DNA of 64,000 nucleotides from Bradyrhizobium cytisi (lineage in GTDB: Bacteria > Pseudomonadota > Alphaproteobacteria > Rhizobiales > Xanthobacteraceae), in NCBI RefSeq assembly GCF_008123515.1, contig NZ_VSSR01000012.1:31687-95686 (forward strand). Direction: 5' to 3'. How positions within the stretch are numbered: position 1 is the stretch's first letter; the number at the start of each line of letters is the position of its first letter. Shown here piece after piece: positions 1-8,079 of this stretch. A program made the position numbers and the translations under genes. The notes beneath the pieces were generated by a model. That model saw nothing but the letters and a program-made list of their open reading frames with translations. It was not told the origin of the DNA and did not search any database.

Positions 1-75
1 GACAGCGGTCTTGTAGGCCCAGCGGACCACGGCAAGCCCGCCCAGGACGCCCGCGAAAGCGACGAACGGCGGCAT
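1..75 (-). CDS. small hydrophobic protein, N-terminal part only
   Basis: An open frame runs leftward from an ATG at 75 off the window edge (25 codons visible, beginning MPPFVAFAGVLGGLAVV). The visible part is a single hydrophobic segment followed by Arg/Trp/Lys, as expected for an N-terminal membrane anchor. No function can be assigned. It lies upstream of, and on the same strand as nothing visible beyond the edge. Short length means the call rests on the hydrophobic pattern only. Confidence 0.45.
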   Translation of the reverse strand, partial: MPPFVAFAGVLGGLAVVRWAYKTAV

Positions 76-181
76 CGGTCGTTCCTTGTTCACAATGCTC
101 AGCCCCCACGCGCATTCTTGCGCAGACCGGGCTGCGCCGCAATTGGCTCAGCCCGGGCCAAATGGCGCGGCAGAGCTCGGC

Positions 182-1090
182 CTAGAACCCGAATTTCGCC
201 CAGATCGCGCGGGTCTCAATCGCAGAGATCAACTCGTCCGGCAGCCCAGCCATTGATTCCATGGCTGAAAGCTGGCCCGCGCCGGGCGATTTCCGCCCCA
301 ACAGGCCCGACAGCAAGCCGCTCGGCTGCGCGATCACAGGGGTGAGAACCTTCTCGCCGTAGCGGGCACGAAGAGTTGAGCGGAGATCGCCGATGCCGTC
401 GGCCAGTCCCAGCGCGATCGAGCTCTCGCCGGCCCAGTATTCGCCGGTGAACAGGGTGTCGTCGGCGCCCTTGAGCCGCGCGCCACGGCTTTCCCTCACC
501 AGCGCGATGAAGATCTGGTGGATCTCGCGCTGGAGCGCCTTCAGCTTGGCGACGTCGTCGGGATTTTCGGGCAGGAACGGATCGAGCATCGCCTTGTGCG
601 CGCCGGCCGTGTAAAGGCGCCGCTCAATGCCGAGCCGCCTGATCGCCTCCTGGAAACCAAAACTGCCGCCGACCACGCCGATCGAGCCGAGGATCGAGGA
701 TGGATCGCAAAAAATCTCGTCGCCGGCGCAAGCTATCATGTAGCCGCCGGAAGCCGCGACGTCCTCGACGAACACCAAAACCTTCAGCTTCTTCTCCGCA
801 GCAAGCTGCTTGATGCGCAGGTAGATCTGGCGTGACTGCACCGGCGAGCCGCCGGGCGAGTTGATCACCAGCGCCACCGCCTTGGCGTTGCGGACCGAAA
901 ACGCCCGCTCCAGCACCCGCGCGAGGCCCGCCAGCGTCATGCCCGGACGCAGCGGCGTCACCGCGCCGATGACTCCGGACAGCCGCACCACCGGCACCAC
1001 CGCCGTGCCCGGGCGGAAGCGCGCCGGCAGATATTGCATGAGCTTATCGGCCAGGCCGGAATTTTCGCGATCGTTCAATTGTTCGGCCAT
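182..1090 (-). CDS. S49 family serine peptidase (SppA/SohB-like)
   Basis: This 302-residue protein has one S49 peptidase domain. The family uses a Ser-Lys dyad to degrade signal peptides or membrane-associated peptides. The likely nucleophile is Ser114 in VAASGGY and the general base Lys166 in AGAHKAML, with INSPGG at about 77-82 as the oxyanion region. It is the short one-domain form, and no clear N-terminal membrane segment is visible, unlike E. coli SppA. The ATG at 1090 is followed by a polar start (MAEQLNDREN). It is monocistronic, with a free upstream region. The precise subfamily (SppA versus SohB) is uncertain. Confidence 0.9.
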   Translation of the reverse strand: MAEQLNDRENSGLADKLMQYLPARFRPGTAVVPVVRLSGVIGAVTPLRPGMTLAGLARVLERAFSVRNAKAVALVINSPGGSPVQSRQIYLRIKQLAAEKKLKVLVFVEDVAASGGYMIACAGDEIFCDPSSILGSIGVVGGSFGFQEAIRRLGIERRLYTAGAHKAMLDPFLPENPDDVAKLKALQREIHQIFIALVRESRGARLKGADDTLFTGEYWAGESSIALGLADGIGDLRSTLRARYGEKVLTPVIAQPSGLLSGLLGRKSPGAGQLSAMESMAGLPDELISAIETRAIWAKFGF

Positions 1091-1203
1091 GCCGTTACCT
1101 CTGGTTAATCATTTCTTATCACGCGACTGTCATTGAAGTTGCCTGGAACGTGTTTTGCAGTTTGCCCGTTGGCAAGCTGCAATGAAGCAGCGGAGGAAAC
1201 GTC

Positions 1204-1302
1204 ATGAAGATCTATCTGCTGTTGATGCTGATCGGTGCTCTTTTCACGGCGATTCGCTTTACGGCCCCGCAGGACCAGCAGTCGGAATCGCTTCCCCAGT
1301 AA
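1204..1302 (+). CDS. 32-residue small hydrophobic protein
   Basis: This short frame encodes MKIYLLLMLIGALFTAIRFT followed by a polar Gln/Ser-rich tail. A strong ribosome binding site (GGAGGAAA, 1193-1200) sits 3 nt from the ATG region, which supports translation. The first 18 residues form a single membrane segment or an uncleaved signal anchor. It stands alone between the divergent S49 peptidase promoter region and the convergent methyltransferase. Function is unknown. Its small size is why confidence is moderate. Confidence 0.55.
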   Translation: MKIYLLLMLIGALFTAIRFTAPQDQQSESLPQ

Positions 1303-1306
1303 GCCG

Positions 1307-2074
1307 TCACGGCTCCGCCAGCGGCAAGACCGCTCTCCCCTCCAGAATATTCCTCACCTCTTTTTTAGGCACGCGTGACTCATTGTTAAGCATGAGGCCC
1401 GGCAGTAATCGCAGCGGGGCCCGGCCGCTTTTGACCGCGCGGACCAGCACACGGATTGCAGGCCTTCCCGCTTCGCCATGAACCGGCAGGATCGACACGC
1501 TGCCGAAGCCGCGTGACAGCGCTGCCAAAACGTCCGCGATTCCGTCCGCACGCCAGATCAGGGTCAGCACGCCGTTCGATCGAAGGATGCGCCGCGCTGC
1601 ATGCACCCACGCATTTAGCGTCTCCCCGGTCGCGACATGCGCGGTGTGGCGCGCCTGGTCCGGCGAGCCGCGGTGCCGGGTGGAATCGTTGAAGGGCGGG
1701 TTCATCAACACGCAGTCGGCGCGGTCGGGCATGAGCCCGTGTGCCGCAAAAGCCTGCGCATCGGCCGTGACGTCGAGCACAATCACTTCCGCGGCAATCG
1801 CATTCGCGGCCGCATTGGCGCGCGCGAGCCCGGCCAGTTCCGGATCGATCTCGACGAGGCAAAGATCGACCCCGGCCACGCGCCGGGCCAGCGCCAGCCC
1901 GGCCGTGCCGACGCCGGCGCCGAGATCGACCACACGATCGCCAGCGCGGGCCTCGGTCGCGGCTGCAAGCAATATGGCATCGTGTCCGGCGCGATGGCCG
2001 GATCGCTTCTGCCTCAACAGCAGCTGCCCGCCGAGAAAGGCGTCCTCGGTGAGATCTGTGACGACGTCAATCAT
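1307..2074 (-). CDS. tRNA1(Val) adenine-N6 methyltransferase-like protein
   Basis: This 255-residue class I SAM-dependent methyltransferase has the SAM-binding loop DLGAGVGTAGL at 50-60 and the catalytic NPPF at 125-128 typical of N6-adenine or N5-glutamine methyltransferases. N-terminal residues include QKRSGHRAGHDAILLA, which resembles the TrmN6/YfiC family that methylates A37 of tRNA1(Val). Its start overlaps the 3' end of the upstream DUF2007 gene by 8 nt, so the two are translationally coupled. The substrate is inferred from family similarity; another small-molecule or RNA substrate is possible. Confidence 0.8.
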   Translation of the reverse strand: MIDVVTDLTEDAFLGGQLLLRQKRSGHRAGHDAILLAAATEARAGDRVVDLGAGVGTAGLALARRVAGVDLCLVEIDPELAGLARANAAANAIAAEVIVLDVTADAQAFAAHGLMPDRADCVLMNPPFNDSTRHRGSPDQARHTAHVATGETLNAWVHAARRILRSNGVLTLIWRADGIADVLAALSRGFGSVSILPVHGEAGRPAIRVLVRAVKSGRAPLRLLPGLMLNNESRVPKKEVRNILEGRAVLPLAEP

Positions 2075-2294
2075 CGCCGCGCAGTTCGTGGCTGAGGCCG
2101 GCCTCGGTCAGCAGTTGCCGGGCCTCGATGGCGTCGTCCTCATGGACCAGTATCCGCCGAGGCAGGACGCCGAGCGAGCCCTCGATGATGCTCATGTTCT
2201 GGTCCAGCACCAGATGATGGATGTTGGCGCCGTCGAGCAGCGCGCCGATCGCCGACACCAGCACGATATCGTTGGTCCGAACCAGTTCACGCAA
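2067..2294 (-). CDS. DUF2007 domain protein
   Basis: This protein of 75 residues (MRELVRTNDIVLVSAIGALL...) matches the DUF2007 pattern, a small ferredoxin-fold domain annotated as a putative signal-transducing protein. The start chosen is TTG at 2294 because a perfect AGGAGG lies 5 nt upstream; a TTG at 2318 would give 8 extra residues but lacks such a site. It is the first gene of a two-gene unit with the methyltransferase, with an 8-nt overlap. It lies divergent from the polyprenyl synthase. Biochemical role unknown. Confidence 0.75.
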   Translation of the reverse strand: MRELVRTNDIVLVSAIGALLDGANIHHLVLDQNMSIIEGSLGVLPRRILVHEDDAIEARQLLTEAGLSHELRGDD

Positions 2295-2413
2295 ACGAGC
2301 CTCCTGCCTGAAAGGCAAATGTCAATTGTTCCACAGGCCTTGCCGCATCCCCGTCCAGTTTCTATTGTCCTTCCATCAGAATAGCCCCTCCGGGGCAAAT
2401 ATTGGAGACCGGC

Positions 2414-3421
2414 GTGGCCGTCATCGTACCTTTCGAAACTCCCGGCGCGTCGATCGAAGAGCTGGTTGCCCTTGTCGCCCCTGATATGGAGCGCGTCAAC
2501 GCCACGATCCTGTCACGGACCGGCTCGGACGTGACGATGATCCCGGAGGTCGCCAACCATCTGATCTCCTCCGGCGGTAAGCGCCTGCGGCCGATGCTGA
2601 CGCTCGCCATGGCCAATCTGGCCGGCTACGCCGGCGACGGCCACATCAAGTTGGCTGCCTCCGTCGAGTTCATGCACACCGCGACCCTGCTCCACGACGA
2701 TGTCGTAGACGAGAGCGAGATGCGCCGCGGCAAGCTCTCCGCGCGCATGCTCTGGGGCAATGAGGCCAGCGTGCTGGTCGGCGACTTCCTGCTCGGCCAG
2801 GCCTTCCGCATGATGGTCGAGGTTGGCTCGCTGCGCGCGCTCGACATCCTGTCAGCGGCTGCCGCCACCATCGCCGAGGGCGAGGTCATGCAGCTCGCCG
2901 CCGCCAAGAACACCGCGACCACCGAGGACGAATATCTCGCCGTGATCCGCGGCAAGACCGCCGAGCTGTTCGCAGCCGCCTGCGAGGTCGGCCCCGTGAT
3001 CGCCAACCGCCCGAAGGCCGAGCAGACCGCCTGCCGTTCGGTCGGCATGAATCTCGGCATCGCCTTCCAGCTCGTCGACGACGTGCTCGACTATGGCGGC
3101 AAGAGTGCAAAACTCGGCAAGAACACCGGCGACGACTTTCGCGAGGGCAAGATCACACTACCCGTCGTGCTGGCCTTCCGCCGCGGCAACGACACCGAGC
3201 GCGCCTTCTGGATCAAGGCGCTCGAGCGCGGCGAGATCGGCGACAGCGATCTCGACCACGCGATCGGGTTGATGAACAAGCACCGCGCGCTCGAGGACAC
3301 GCTCGTCCGCGCCCAGCATTACGGCGCCATGGCGGTCGATGCGCTGGCGCTGTTCCCGTCCTCGCCGATGAAGAGCGCGCTGGAGCAGGTGGTGGCGTTC
3401 TGTCTGGCACGGTCGCATTAA
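2414..3421 (+). CDS. polyprenyl (octa/decaprenyl) diphosphate synthase
   Basis: This trans-prenyltransferase extends farnesyl diphosphate with isopentenyl diphosphate to make the ubiquinone side chain. Both aspartate-rich motifs are present: LLHDDVVDE (Asp95 to Asp99) and DDVLDY (222-226), along with GGKRLRP near residue 54 for substrate binding. The start is set at GTG 2414 because GGAG at 2404-2407 has 6-nt spacing; an upstream TTG at 2402 is the alternative. Length (335) is normal. Chain length cannot be read with certainty; alphaproteobacteria usually make UQ-10, so decaprenyl is likely. Confidence 0.92.
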   Translation: MAVIVPFETPGASIEELVALVAPDMERVNATILSRTGSDVTMIPEVANHLISSGGKRLRPMLTLAMANLAGYAGDGHIKLAASVEFMHTATLLHDDVVDESEMRRGKLSARMLWGNEASVLVGDFLLGQAFRMMVEVGSLRALDILSAAAATIAEGEVMQLAAAKNTATTEDEYLAVIRGKTAELFAAACEVGPVIANRPKAEQTACRSVGMNLGIAFQLVDDVLDYGGKSAKLGKNTGDDFREGKITLPVVLAFRRGNDTERAFWIKALERGEIGDSDLDHAIGLMNKHRALEDTLVRAQHYGAMAVDALALFPSSPMKSALEQVVAFCLARSH

Positions 3422-3449
3422 GCGCGACGGTCCGCCTCTCTTTCAATTT

Positions 3450-3529
3450 CGTCATTGCGAGCGCAGCGAAGCAATCCAGTCTGCCTCCGCGGACAGACTC
3501 TGGATTGCTTCGCTGCGCTCGCAATGACG
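3450..3529. repeat. palindromic intergenic repeat, perfect 29-bp arms
   Basis: Bases 3450-3478 are the exact reverse complement of 3501-3529, around a 22-base centre that itself pairs partly. The arm begins CGTCATTGCGAGCGCAGCG. A single half-arm of the same kind occurs at about 12831-12845. It lies 28 bp after the polyprenyl synthase stop codon and could fold into a strong hairpin. Confidence 0.9.
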
Positions 3530-3684
3530 GAGTATGGCGCACGGCCATCGCTCGCCAACGTGCACTTCAAATCGCAGCGACAGCTCAACGGCTACAGCTT
3601 CGCGGTCTCCTCGGCTCCGTCCACCAGATCTGCCACTACCCGCAGTGACTTGCATTTTGCAAGCTACTCACCTACCCTCCCGTC

Positions 3685-4200
3685 ATGCAGCCAAAGTCCC
3701 CCTCGATCCTGGAATGCCCGGTCGGCCGCGCCGTGGAGACGGTTGGCGAGTGGTGGAGCATCCTGATCCTGCGGGATGCGTTTCAGGGCTCGACGCGGTT
3801 TGACGAGTTCGAGCGCAATCTCGGCATCGCGCCGAACATCCTGTCGCGGCGTCTCGCCCATCTCACCAAGACCGGCATGTTCGTCCGCCGCCGCTATCAC
3901 GAGCGGCCGCCGCGTTACGAATATCTGCTGACGGACAAGGCGCGGGATTTCTTCCCCGTGATCGCCACACTGCTCGCCTGGGGCAACAAGCATCTCGCGC
4001 CGAAGGGCGAATCCATCCTGCTGGCGAACCGGGGCGATCGCCGGCCGCTCGATCCAGTCGTGGTCGACGCCGCCGGCATGCAGCCAATCACGCTCGCCAA
4101 TGCGGTGGTGATCGCAGGCCCCGGCGCGAGCCGCCTGATGCGGCGGCGGCTCACTACGCTCAAAGCCATGAACCCGGCCGTCGCGCCGGCTGGAGACTGA
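3685..4200 (+). CDS. HxlR family transcriptional regulator
   Basis: This 171-residue protein carries an HxlR-type winged helix in residues 8-105: ECPVGRAVETVGEWWSILIL, then FDEFERNLGIAPNILSRRL as the recognition region and a wing. HxlR proteins are dimeric regulators that often sense redox or aldehydes through the conserved Cys near the start (Cys11 here). About 65 C-terminal residues extend beyond the domain. Only one base separates its stop from the following FabF-like gene, so both are probably in one transcript and it may control that operon. Confidence 0.88.
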   Translation: MQPKSPSILECPVGRAVETVGEWWSILILRDAFQGSTRFDEFERNLGIAPNILSRRLAHLTKTGMFVRRRYHERPPRYEYLLTDKARDFFPVIATLLAWGNKHLAPKGESILLANRGDRRPLDPVVVDAAGMQPITLANAVVIAGPGASRLMRRRLTTLKAMNPAVAPAGD

Positions 4201-4201
4201 C

Positions 4202-5464
4202 ATGCGTCGTATCGTCGTGACGGGAATGGGCGCGGTGTCGCCGCTCGGCTGTGGTGTCGAATTGTCCTGGCGTCGGCTGCTCGCCGGTCAAAGCGGGTTG
4301 CGCCCGCTGCCCCAATGGTCGCAGGCGCTGCCCGCGCGCATTGCCGGTCTCGTGCCCGACAAGGCCGACGATGCCGATGGCGGTTTCGATCCGGCGGAGG
4401 CGGCCGCACCAAAAGATCAGCGCAAGATGGACCGCTTCATCCTGTTTGCGCTGCTCGCCACTGCAGAGGCGGTCGCACAGGCCAAATGGGCGCCGCAGGA
4501 TGCAGCGTCACTGGAGCGGACCGCGACCATCATCGCTTCCGGCGTCGGCGGCTTCCCTGCGATGGCGGAGGCGGTGCGCATCACCGAGCAGCGCGGCCCG
4601 CGCCGTCTGTCACCATTCACGATCCCCTCGTTTCTCGCCAATCTCGCCGCCGGTCACGTCTCGATCAGATACGGCTACAAGGGCGCGCTGGGCACGCCGG
4701 TCACGGCGTGTGCCGCCGGCGTACAGGCGATCGGCGATGCCGCGCGGATGATCCGCGCAGGCGAGGCCGATGTCGCGATCTGCGGCGGCGCCGAGGCCTG
4801 CATCGATATCGTCAGCCTCGGCGGCTTTGCAGCAGCACGCGCGCTGTCGAGCTCCTTCAACGACGAGCCCGCGCGCGCCTCGCGCCCGTTCGATCGCGAC
4901 CGCGACGGTTTTGTCATGGGCGAAGGCGCCGGCATTCTGGTGATCGAGGAACTGGAACATGCGCTCGCGCGCGGCGCCACGCCGGTCGCCGAAATTCTCG
5001 GATATGGCACCACCGCGGATGCCTATCACATGACGTCGGGCCCACCCGACGGCGATGGCGCCCGCCGTGCCATGGAGATCGCACTGCGGCAGGCGAACCT
5101 TGCGCCCGCCGATCTGCAGCATCTCAACGCACATGCGACCTCGACGCCGGCCGGCGACGAAGGCGAGCTCGGCGCGATCGCTGCGCTGTTCGGCCGCAAC
5201 AACGCCATCGCGGTGAGCGCGACCAAATCGGCCACCGGCCATCTGCTCGGTGCCGCCGGCGGCCTGGAGGCGATTTTCACCGTGCTCGCCTTGCGTGACC
5301 AGATCGCGCCGCCGACACTCAATTTTGAAACCCCCGACGCAAACGCCGATGGTATCGACATTGTTGCGGGCCGCGCGCGGCCGATGCCGATGCTCAACGC
5401 CATCTCCAACGGCTTTGGCTTCGGCGGCGTGAATGCCAGCGCGATCTTCCGCCGCATGGTCTAA
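4202..5464 (+). CDS. beta-ketoacyl-ACP synthase (FabF/KAS II-like)
   Basis: This 420-residue condensing enzyme joins malonyl-ACP to an acyl primer. Catalytic residues are all in place: Cys170 in VTACAAG, His311 in NAHATSTPAGD, Lys342 and His347 in TKSATGHLLG, and the C-terminal GFGFGGVN loop. It starts 2 nt after the HxlR regulator's stop, which suggests a specialised synthase under local control rather than the housekeeping FabF, which normally sits with acpP. The acyl substrate is unknown. Confidence 0.9.
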   Translation: MRRIVVTGMGAVSPLGCGVELSWRRLLAGQSGLRPLPQWSQALPARIAGLVPDKADDADGGFDPAEAAAPKDQRKMDRFILFALLATAEAVAQAKWAPQDAASLERTATIIASGVGGFPAMAEAVRITEQRGPRRLSPFTIPSFLANLAAGHVSIRYGYKGALGTPVTACAAGVQAIGDAARMIRAGEADVAICGGAEACIDIVSLGGFAAARALSSSFNDEPARASRPFDRDRDGFVMGEGAGILVIEELEHALARGATPVAEILGYGTTADAYHMTSGPPDGDGARRAMEIALRQANLAPADLQHLNAHATSTPAGDEGELGAIAALFGRNNAIAVSATKSATGHLLGAAGGLEAIFTVLALRDQIAPPTLNFETPDANADGIDIVAGRARPMPMLNAISNGFGFGGVNASAIFRRMV

Positions 5465-5507
5465 CGACAGGCCTTGCAATCGCGGCACGCTGCGCTACGA
5501 AAATGGA

Positions 5508-6140
5508 ATGATTGAAACGAATTTCTGGCTGTTCCTCGCCGCCGCCCTCGTCATTGCCGCCATTCCCGGCCCCGGCATCTTCTACGTCGCAGCGCGAACC
5601 TTGTCGGAAGGGCGCGCCAGCGGCTTTGCCTCGACCGCCGGCACGGCGCTGGGCGGCCTGGTTCACGTGGTCGCCGGCGGCCTCGGCATCTCCGCGATCA
5701 TACTGGCCAGCGCCGAGCTTTTTGCCATCGTGAAATTCATCGGCGCGCTGTATCTGGTCTGGCTCGGCATCAAGACGTTTCGCAGCGCCGGCCGGGCTCT
5801 GTCGCTCGCGAGCGAGCCTGTCGGCGACAAGCGCGCGTTCCGCGACGGCGTGCTGGTCGAGGCGTTGAATCCGAAGACCGCGGTGTTCTTCCTCGCCTTC
5901 ATTCCCCAATTCCTCGATCCCGCAGGAGCGAGCCCCCCACTGCAATTCGTCGCGCTCGGCGCCATCTCGGTGACACTGAACACGCTCGCCGATGTCGTCG
6001 TGGTGCTGATGGCGTCCGCGACGCGTACACAGCTGATCGGACGGCCGCGTCTGATGCGCCGCCTCACCCAAGGCTCCGGCGTCTTCATTGCCGGCCTCGG
6101 CCTGTCGCTCGCGCTGGCGCGGCGTCCGGTGAACGGGTAG
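5508..6140 (+). CDS. LysE family amino acid exporter
   Basis: This 210-residue integral membrane protein has about six hydrophobic segments and the family signature PGPGIFYVAARTLSEGR near the start. The LysE/RhtB family exports amino acids or small metabolites by proton antiport. ATG at 5508 is chosen; longer in-frame starts would overlap the FabF-like gene. It follows that gene by 43 bp and precedes an alpha/beta hydrolase by 6 bp, so it may be part of the same operon. The exported substrate is not predictable. Confidence 0.88.
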   Translation: MIETNFWLFLAAALVIAAIPGPGIFYVAARTLSEGRASGFASTAGTALGGLVHVVAGGLGISAIILASAELFAIVKFIGALYLVWLGIKTFRSAGRALSLASEPVGDKRAFRDGVLVEALNPKTAVFFLAFIPQFLDPAGASPPLQFVALGAISVTLNTLADVVVVLMASATRTQLIGRPRLMRRLTQGSGVFIAGLGLSLALARRPVNG

Positions 6141-6146
6141 CCCGCG

Positions 6147-7016
6147 ATGCTCGCCCCGCAAAGTCGCACCTACGAGTCCCACGGCCTGCGGCTGCATTAT
6201 GCGGACTGGGGCAACGAGGACGCACCGCCACTCATCCTGGTCCATGGCGGCCGCGATCATTGCCGCAGCTGGGACGCCATCGCACGCTCGCTGCAACCGC
6301 ATTTTCATGTGATCGCGCCCGACCTGCGCGGCCACGGCGATTCCGACTGGACCAAGGGCGGCAGCTACGCGCTGACGGAGTATGTCTACGATCTTGCCCA
6401 GCTTGTCCGTCACACCGCAGCGCCTCAAGTGACCCTCATCGGCCATTCGATGGGCGGCATGGTGAGCCTGATCTTTTCAGGCTCATTCCCCGAGCAGGTC
6501 ACCAAGCTCGTCGTTCTCGACGGCGTGACGATGCTGCCGGATTCACCCAAGCCGCCGACCCATGAGCGCATCGGAAAATGGGTCGGACAGCTCGACAGGC
6601 TGCACGGCCGCACCCCGCGCCGCTATGCGACCCTTGAGGACGCGGCCGCGCAGATGGTGCTTCACAACAAGCGGCTGTCCCGCGACCTCGCGCTTCATCT
6701 GGCAACACATGGCGCACGGCAGAACGAGGATGGCACTTATAGCTGGAAGTTCGACCCATACCAGCGCGCCTCCGCGCCGCACCGGCTCTGGCCGGACGAC
6801 CACGTCGCGCTGTGGTCGCGCATCGCCTGCCCCACGCTGTTGCTGAATGCCGGCGAAAGCTTTCTCGCCGGCGCCAGGGCCGCAGGCCTTGAGCGCTATT
6901 TCCAGCAGGCGCGCATCGAGATCATCGCCGGCGCCGGGCACTGGCTGCAGCATGACAAGCCGGCGGAAGTGCTGGCTGAGATCCGGCAATTTCTTGGGCT
7001 CGGCGAGCTATCGTAG
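6147..7016 (+). CDS. alpha/beta hydrolase
   Basis: This 289-residue alpha/beta-hydrolase fold protein has the oxyanion motif LVHGGRDHCRSW (31-42), nucleophile Ser101 in GHSMGG, and a C-terminal His in GAGHWLQHDKP. The substrate is unknown. It starts 6 bp after the LysE-type gene and is probably cotranscribed. Its TAG stop (7014-7016) lies inside the left arm of an inverted repeat, so the repeat supplies the end of the coding region. Confidence 0.87.
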   Translation: MLAPQSRTYESHGLRLHYADWGNEDAPPLILVHGGRDHCRSWDAIARSLQPHFHVIAPDLRGHGDSDWTKGGSYALTEYVYDLAQLVRHTAAPQVTLIGHSMGGMVSLIFSGSFPEQVTKLVVLDGVTMLPDSPKPPTHERIGKWVGQLDRLHGRTPRRYATLEDAAAQMVLHNKRLSRDLALHLATHGARQNEDGTYSWKFDPYQRASAPHRLWPDDHVALWSRIACPTLLLNAGESFLAGARAAGLERYFQQARIEIIAGAGHWLQHDKPAEVLAEIRQFLGLGELS

Positions 7017-7098
7017 GGTGGGCAAAGCGAAGCGTGCCCACCATGCATCCAGATCGTACGATAGAAGTGGTGGGCACGCTGCGCTTTGCCCCCTACGA
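7011..7098. repeat. inverted repeat, GTAGGGTGGGCAAAG family, copy 1
   Basis: The left arm 7011-7043 (TCGTAGGGTGGGCAAAGCG...) pairs with the right arm 7068-7098 (...GCTTTGCCCCCTACGA), with a spacer of about 24 bases. A second copy at 23673-23765 has the same arms and a related spacer. The unit lies between the convergent hydrolase and ispE genes, and its left arm contains the hydrolase stop codon. Confidence 0.9.
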
Positions 7099-7108
7099 CA
7101 CTTTCGCC

Positions 7109-7993
7109 TTAGCTCAACGTCCCCGCATGCACCCACCAGCCGGGGTGATCCCTGCGGATCTTCTCGGCGGCGGCATGCGCCTCAGCCGGCGCGCCATAGA
7201 TCGCAAAGCAGGTCGCGCCCGAACCGGACATTCGCGCAAGCTTGACGCCCGCGGAGTCGCGCAGCGCCTCCAGCACGTCGCCGATCACCGGCTCGATGCG
7301 CAGCGCAGGCGCTTCGAGATCGTTGGGGACGGTCTCGAGAACATCGACCCAGTCCGCGATGGAGGCGCCCTCGTCGGGCCAAGCCGTGGCGTCGAGGACG
7401 GAGGTCGCGCCGACCAGCAGTTCGCCGTTGCGCAGGCCCAACTCCTGGAACACGTCCTTTGTCGCAACCGGCACGCGCGGATTGACCATCACGCAGGGCA
7501 TGCTCGGCAACGCCAGCGGCAGCAACTGCTCACCGACGCCGGTCATGTCGCAGGCGCGCGAGAACAGGCACACCGGCACGTCGGCGCCGGTCGCAAGTGC
7601 GACCTCTTGCAGGCGGGCATCATCGAGCGGCAAATTGTTGAGGCGCGCGAGCAGGCGCAGCGCCGCCGCCGCATCGGCCGAACCGCCGCCGATCCCGGCT
7701 GCAACCGGCAAGACCTTGTCGAGCGCGAAGGCGCCGAGCTTCAAGTTCGGCACCGCGTCGGCCAACAGTTTTGCGGCCTTGAACACGAGATTGTCTGATG
7801 TCTCGCCGCAGGCCGCGGCAAGCGGCCCCGTGGTCGCAAGCCTGAGCCCGCCACCCGGCTCCAGCGTGAGCCGGTCGGCACAATCGGCAAACGCAACCAC
7901 GCTCTCGAGGTCATGATAGCCGTCAGCACGACGGCCCACCACACGAAGGCTCAGATTGACCTTCGCGCGCCCTTCTTCAACCAACGCCGGCAT
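7109..7993 (-). CDS. ispE: 4-diphosphocytidyl-2-C-methyl-D-erythritol kinase
   Basis: This GHMP kinase of 294 residues phosphorylates CDP-methylerythritol in the MEP isoprenoid pathway. The ATP-binding motif LPVAAGIGGGSADAAAALR is at 95-113, and the N-terminal AKVNLSLRVVGRRADGYHDL and C-terminal SGSGATCFAIY motifs fit IspE. It is separated from the upstream TPR gene by a palindromic repeat (8025-8076). It feeds the same isoprenoid supply used by the polyprenyl synthase at 2.4 kb. Confidence 0.95.
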   Translation of the reverse strand: MPALVEEGRAKVNLSLRVVGRRADGYHDLESVVAFADCADRLTLEPGGGLRLATTGPLAAACGETSDNLVFKAAKLLADAVPNLKLGAFALDKVLPVAAGIGGGSADAAAALRLLARLNNLPLDDARLQEVALATGADVPVCLFSRACDMTGVGEQLLPLALPSMPCVMVNPRVPVATKDVFQELGLRNGELLVGATSVLDATAWPDEGASIADWVDVLETVPNDLEAPALRIEPVIGDVLEALRDSAGVKLARMSGSGATCFAIYGAPAEAHAAAEKIRRDHPGWWVHAGTLS

Positions 7994-8024
7994 CGGCGGT
8001 ACGCCCCCAGTTGCTTATTTTGCT

Positions 8025-8076
8025 TTGCGCATGATCTGGTCGGAAAACCGCTGCACACTTTTCCGGATCATGCGCA
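8025..8076. repeat. short palindrome (TGCGCATGATC...GATCATGCGCA)
   Basis: The arms TTGCGCATGATC at 8025-8036 and GATCATGCGCA at 8066-8076 are complementary, and the inner CGGAAAA/TTTTCCG segments also pair. It sits between the ends of two same-strand genes and could act as a processing or termination hairpin. Such palindromes are common in rhizobial intergenic DNA. Confidence 0.8.
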
Positions 8077-8079
8077 GCC

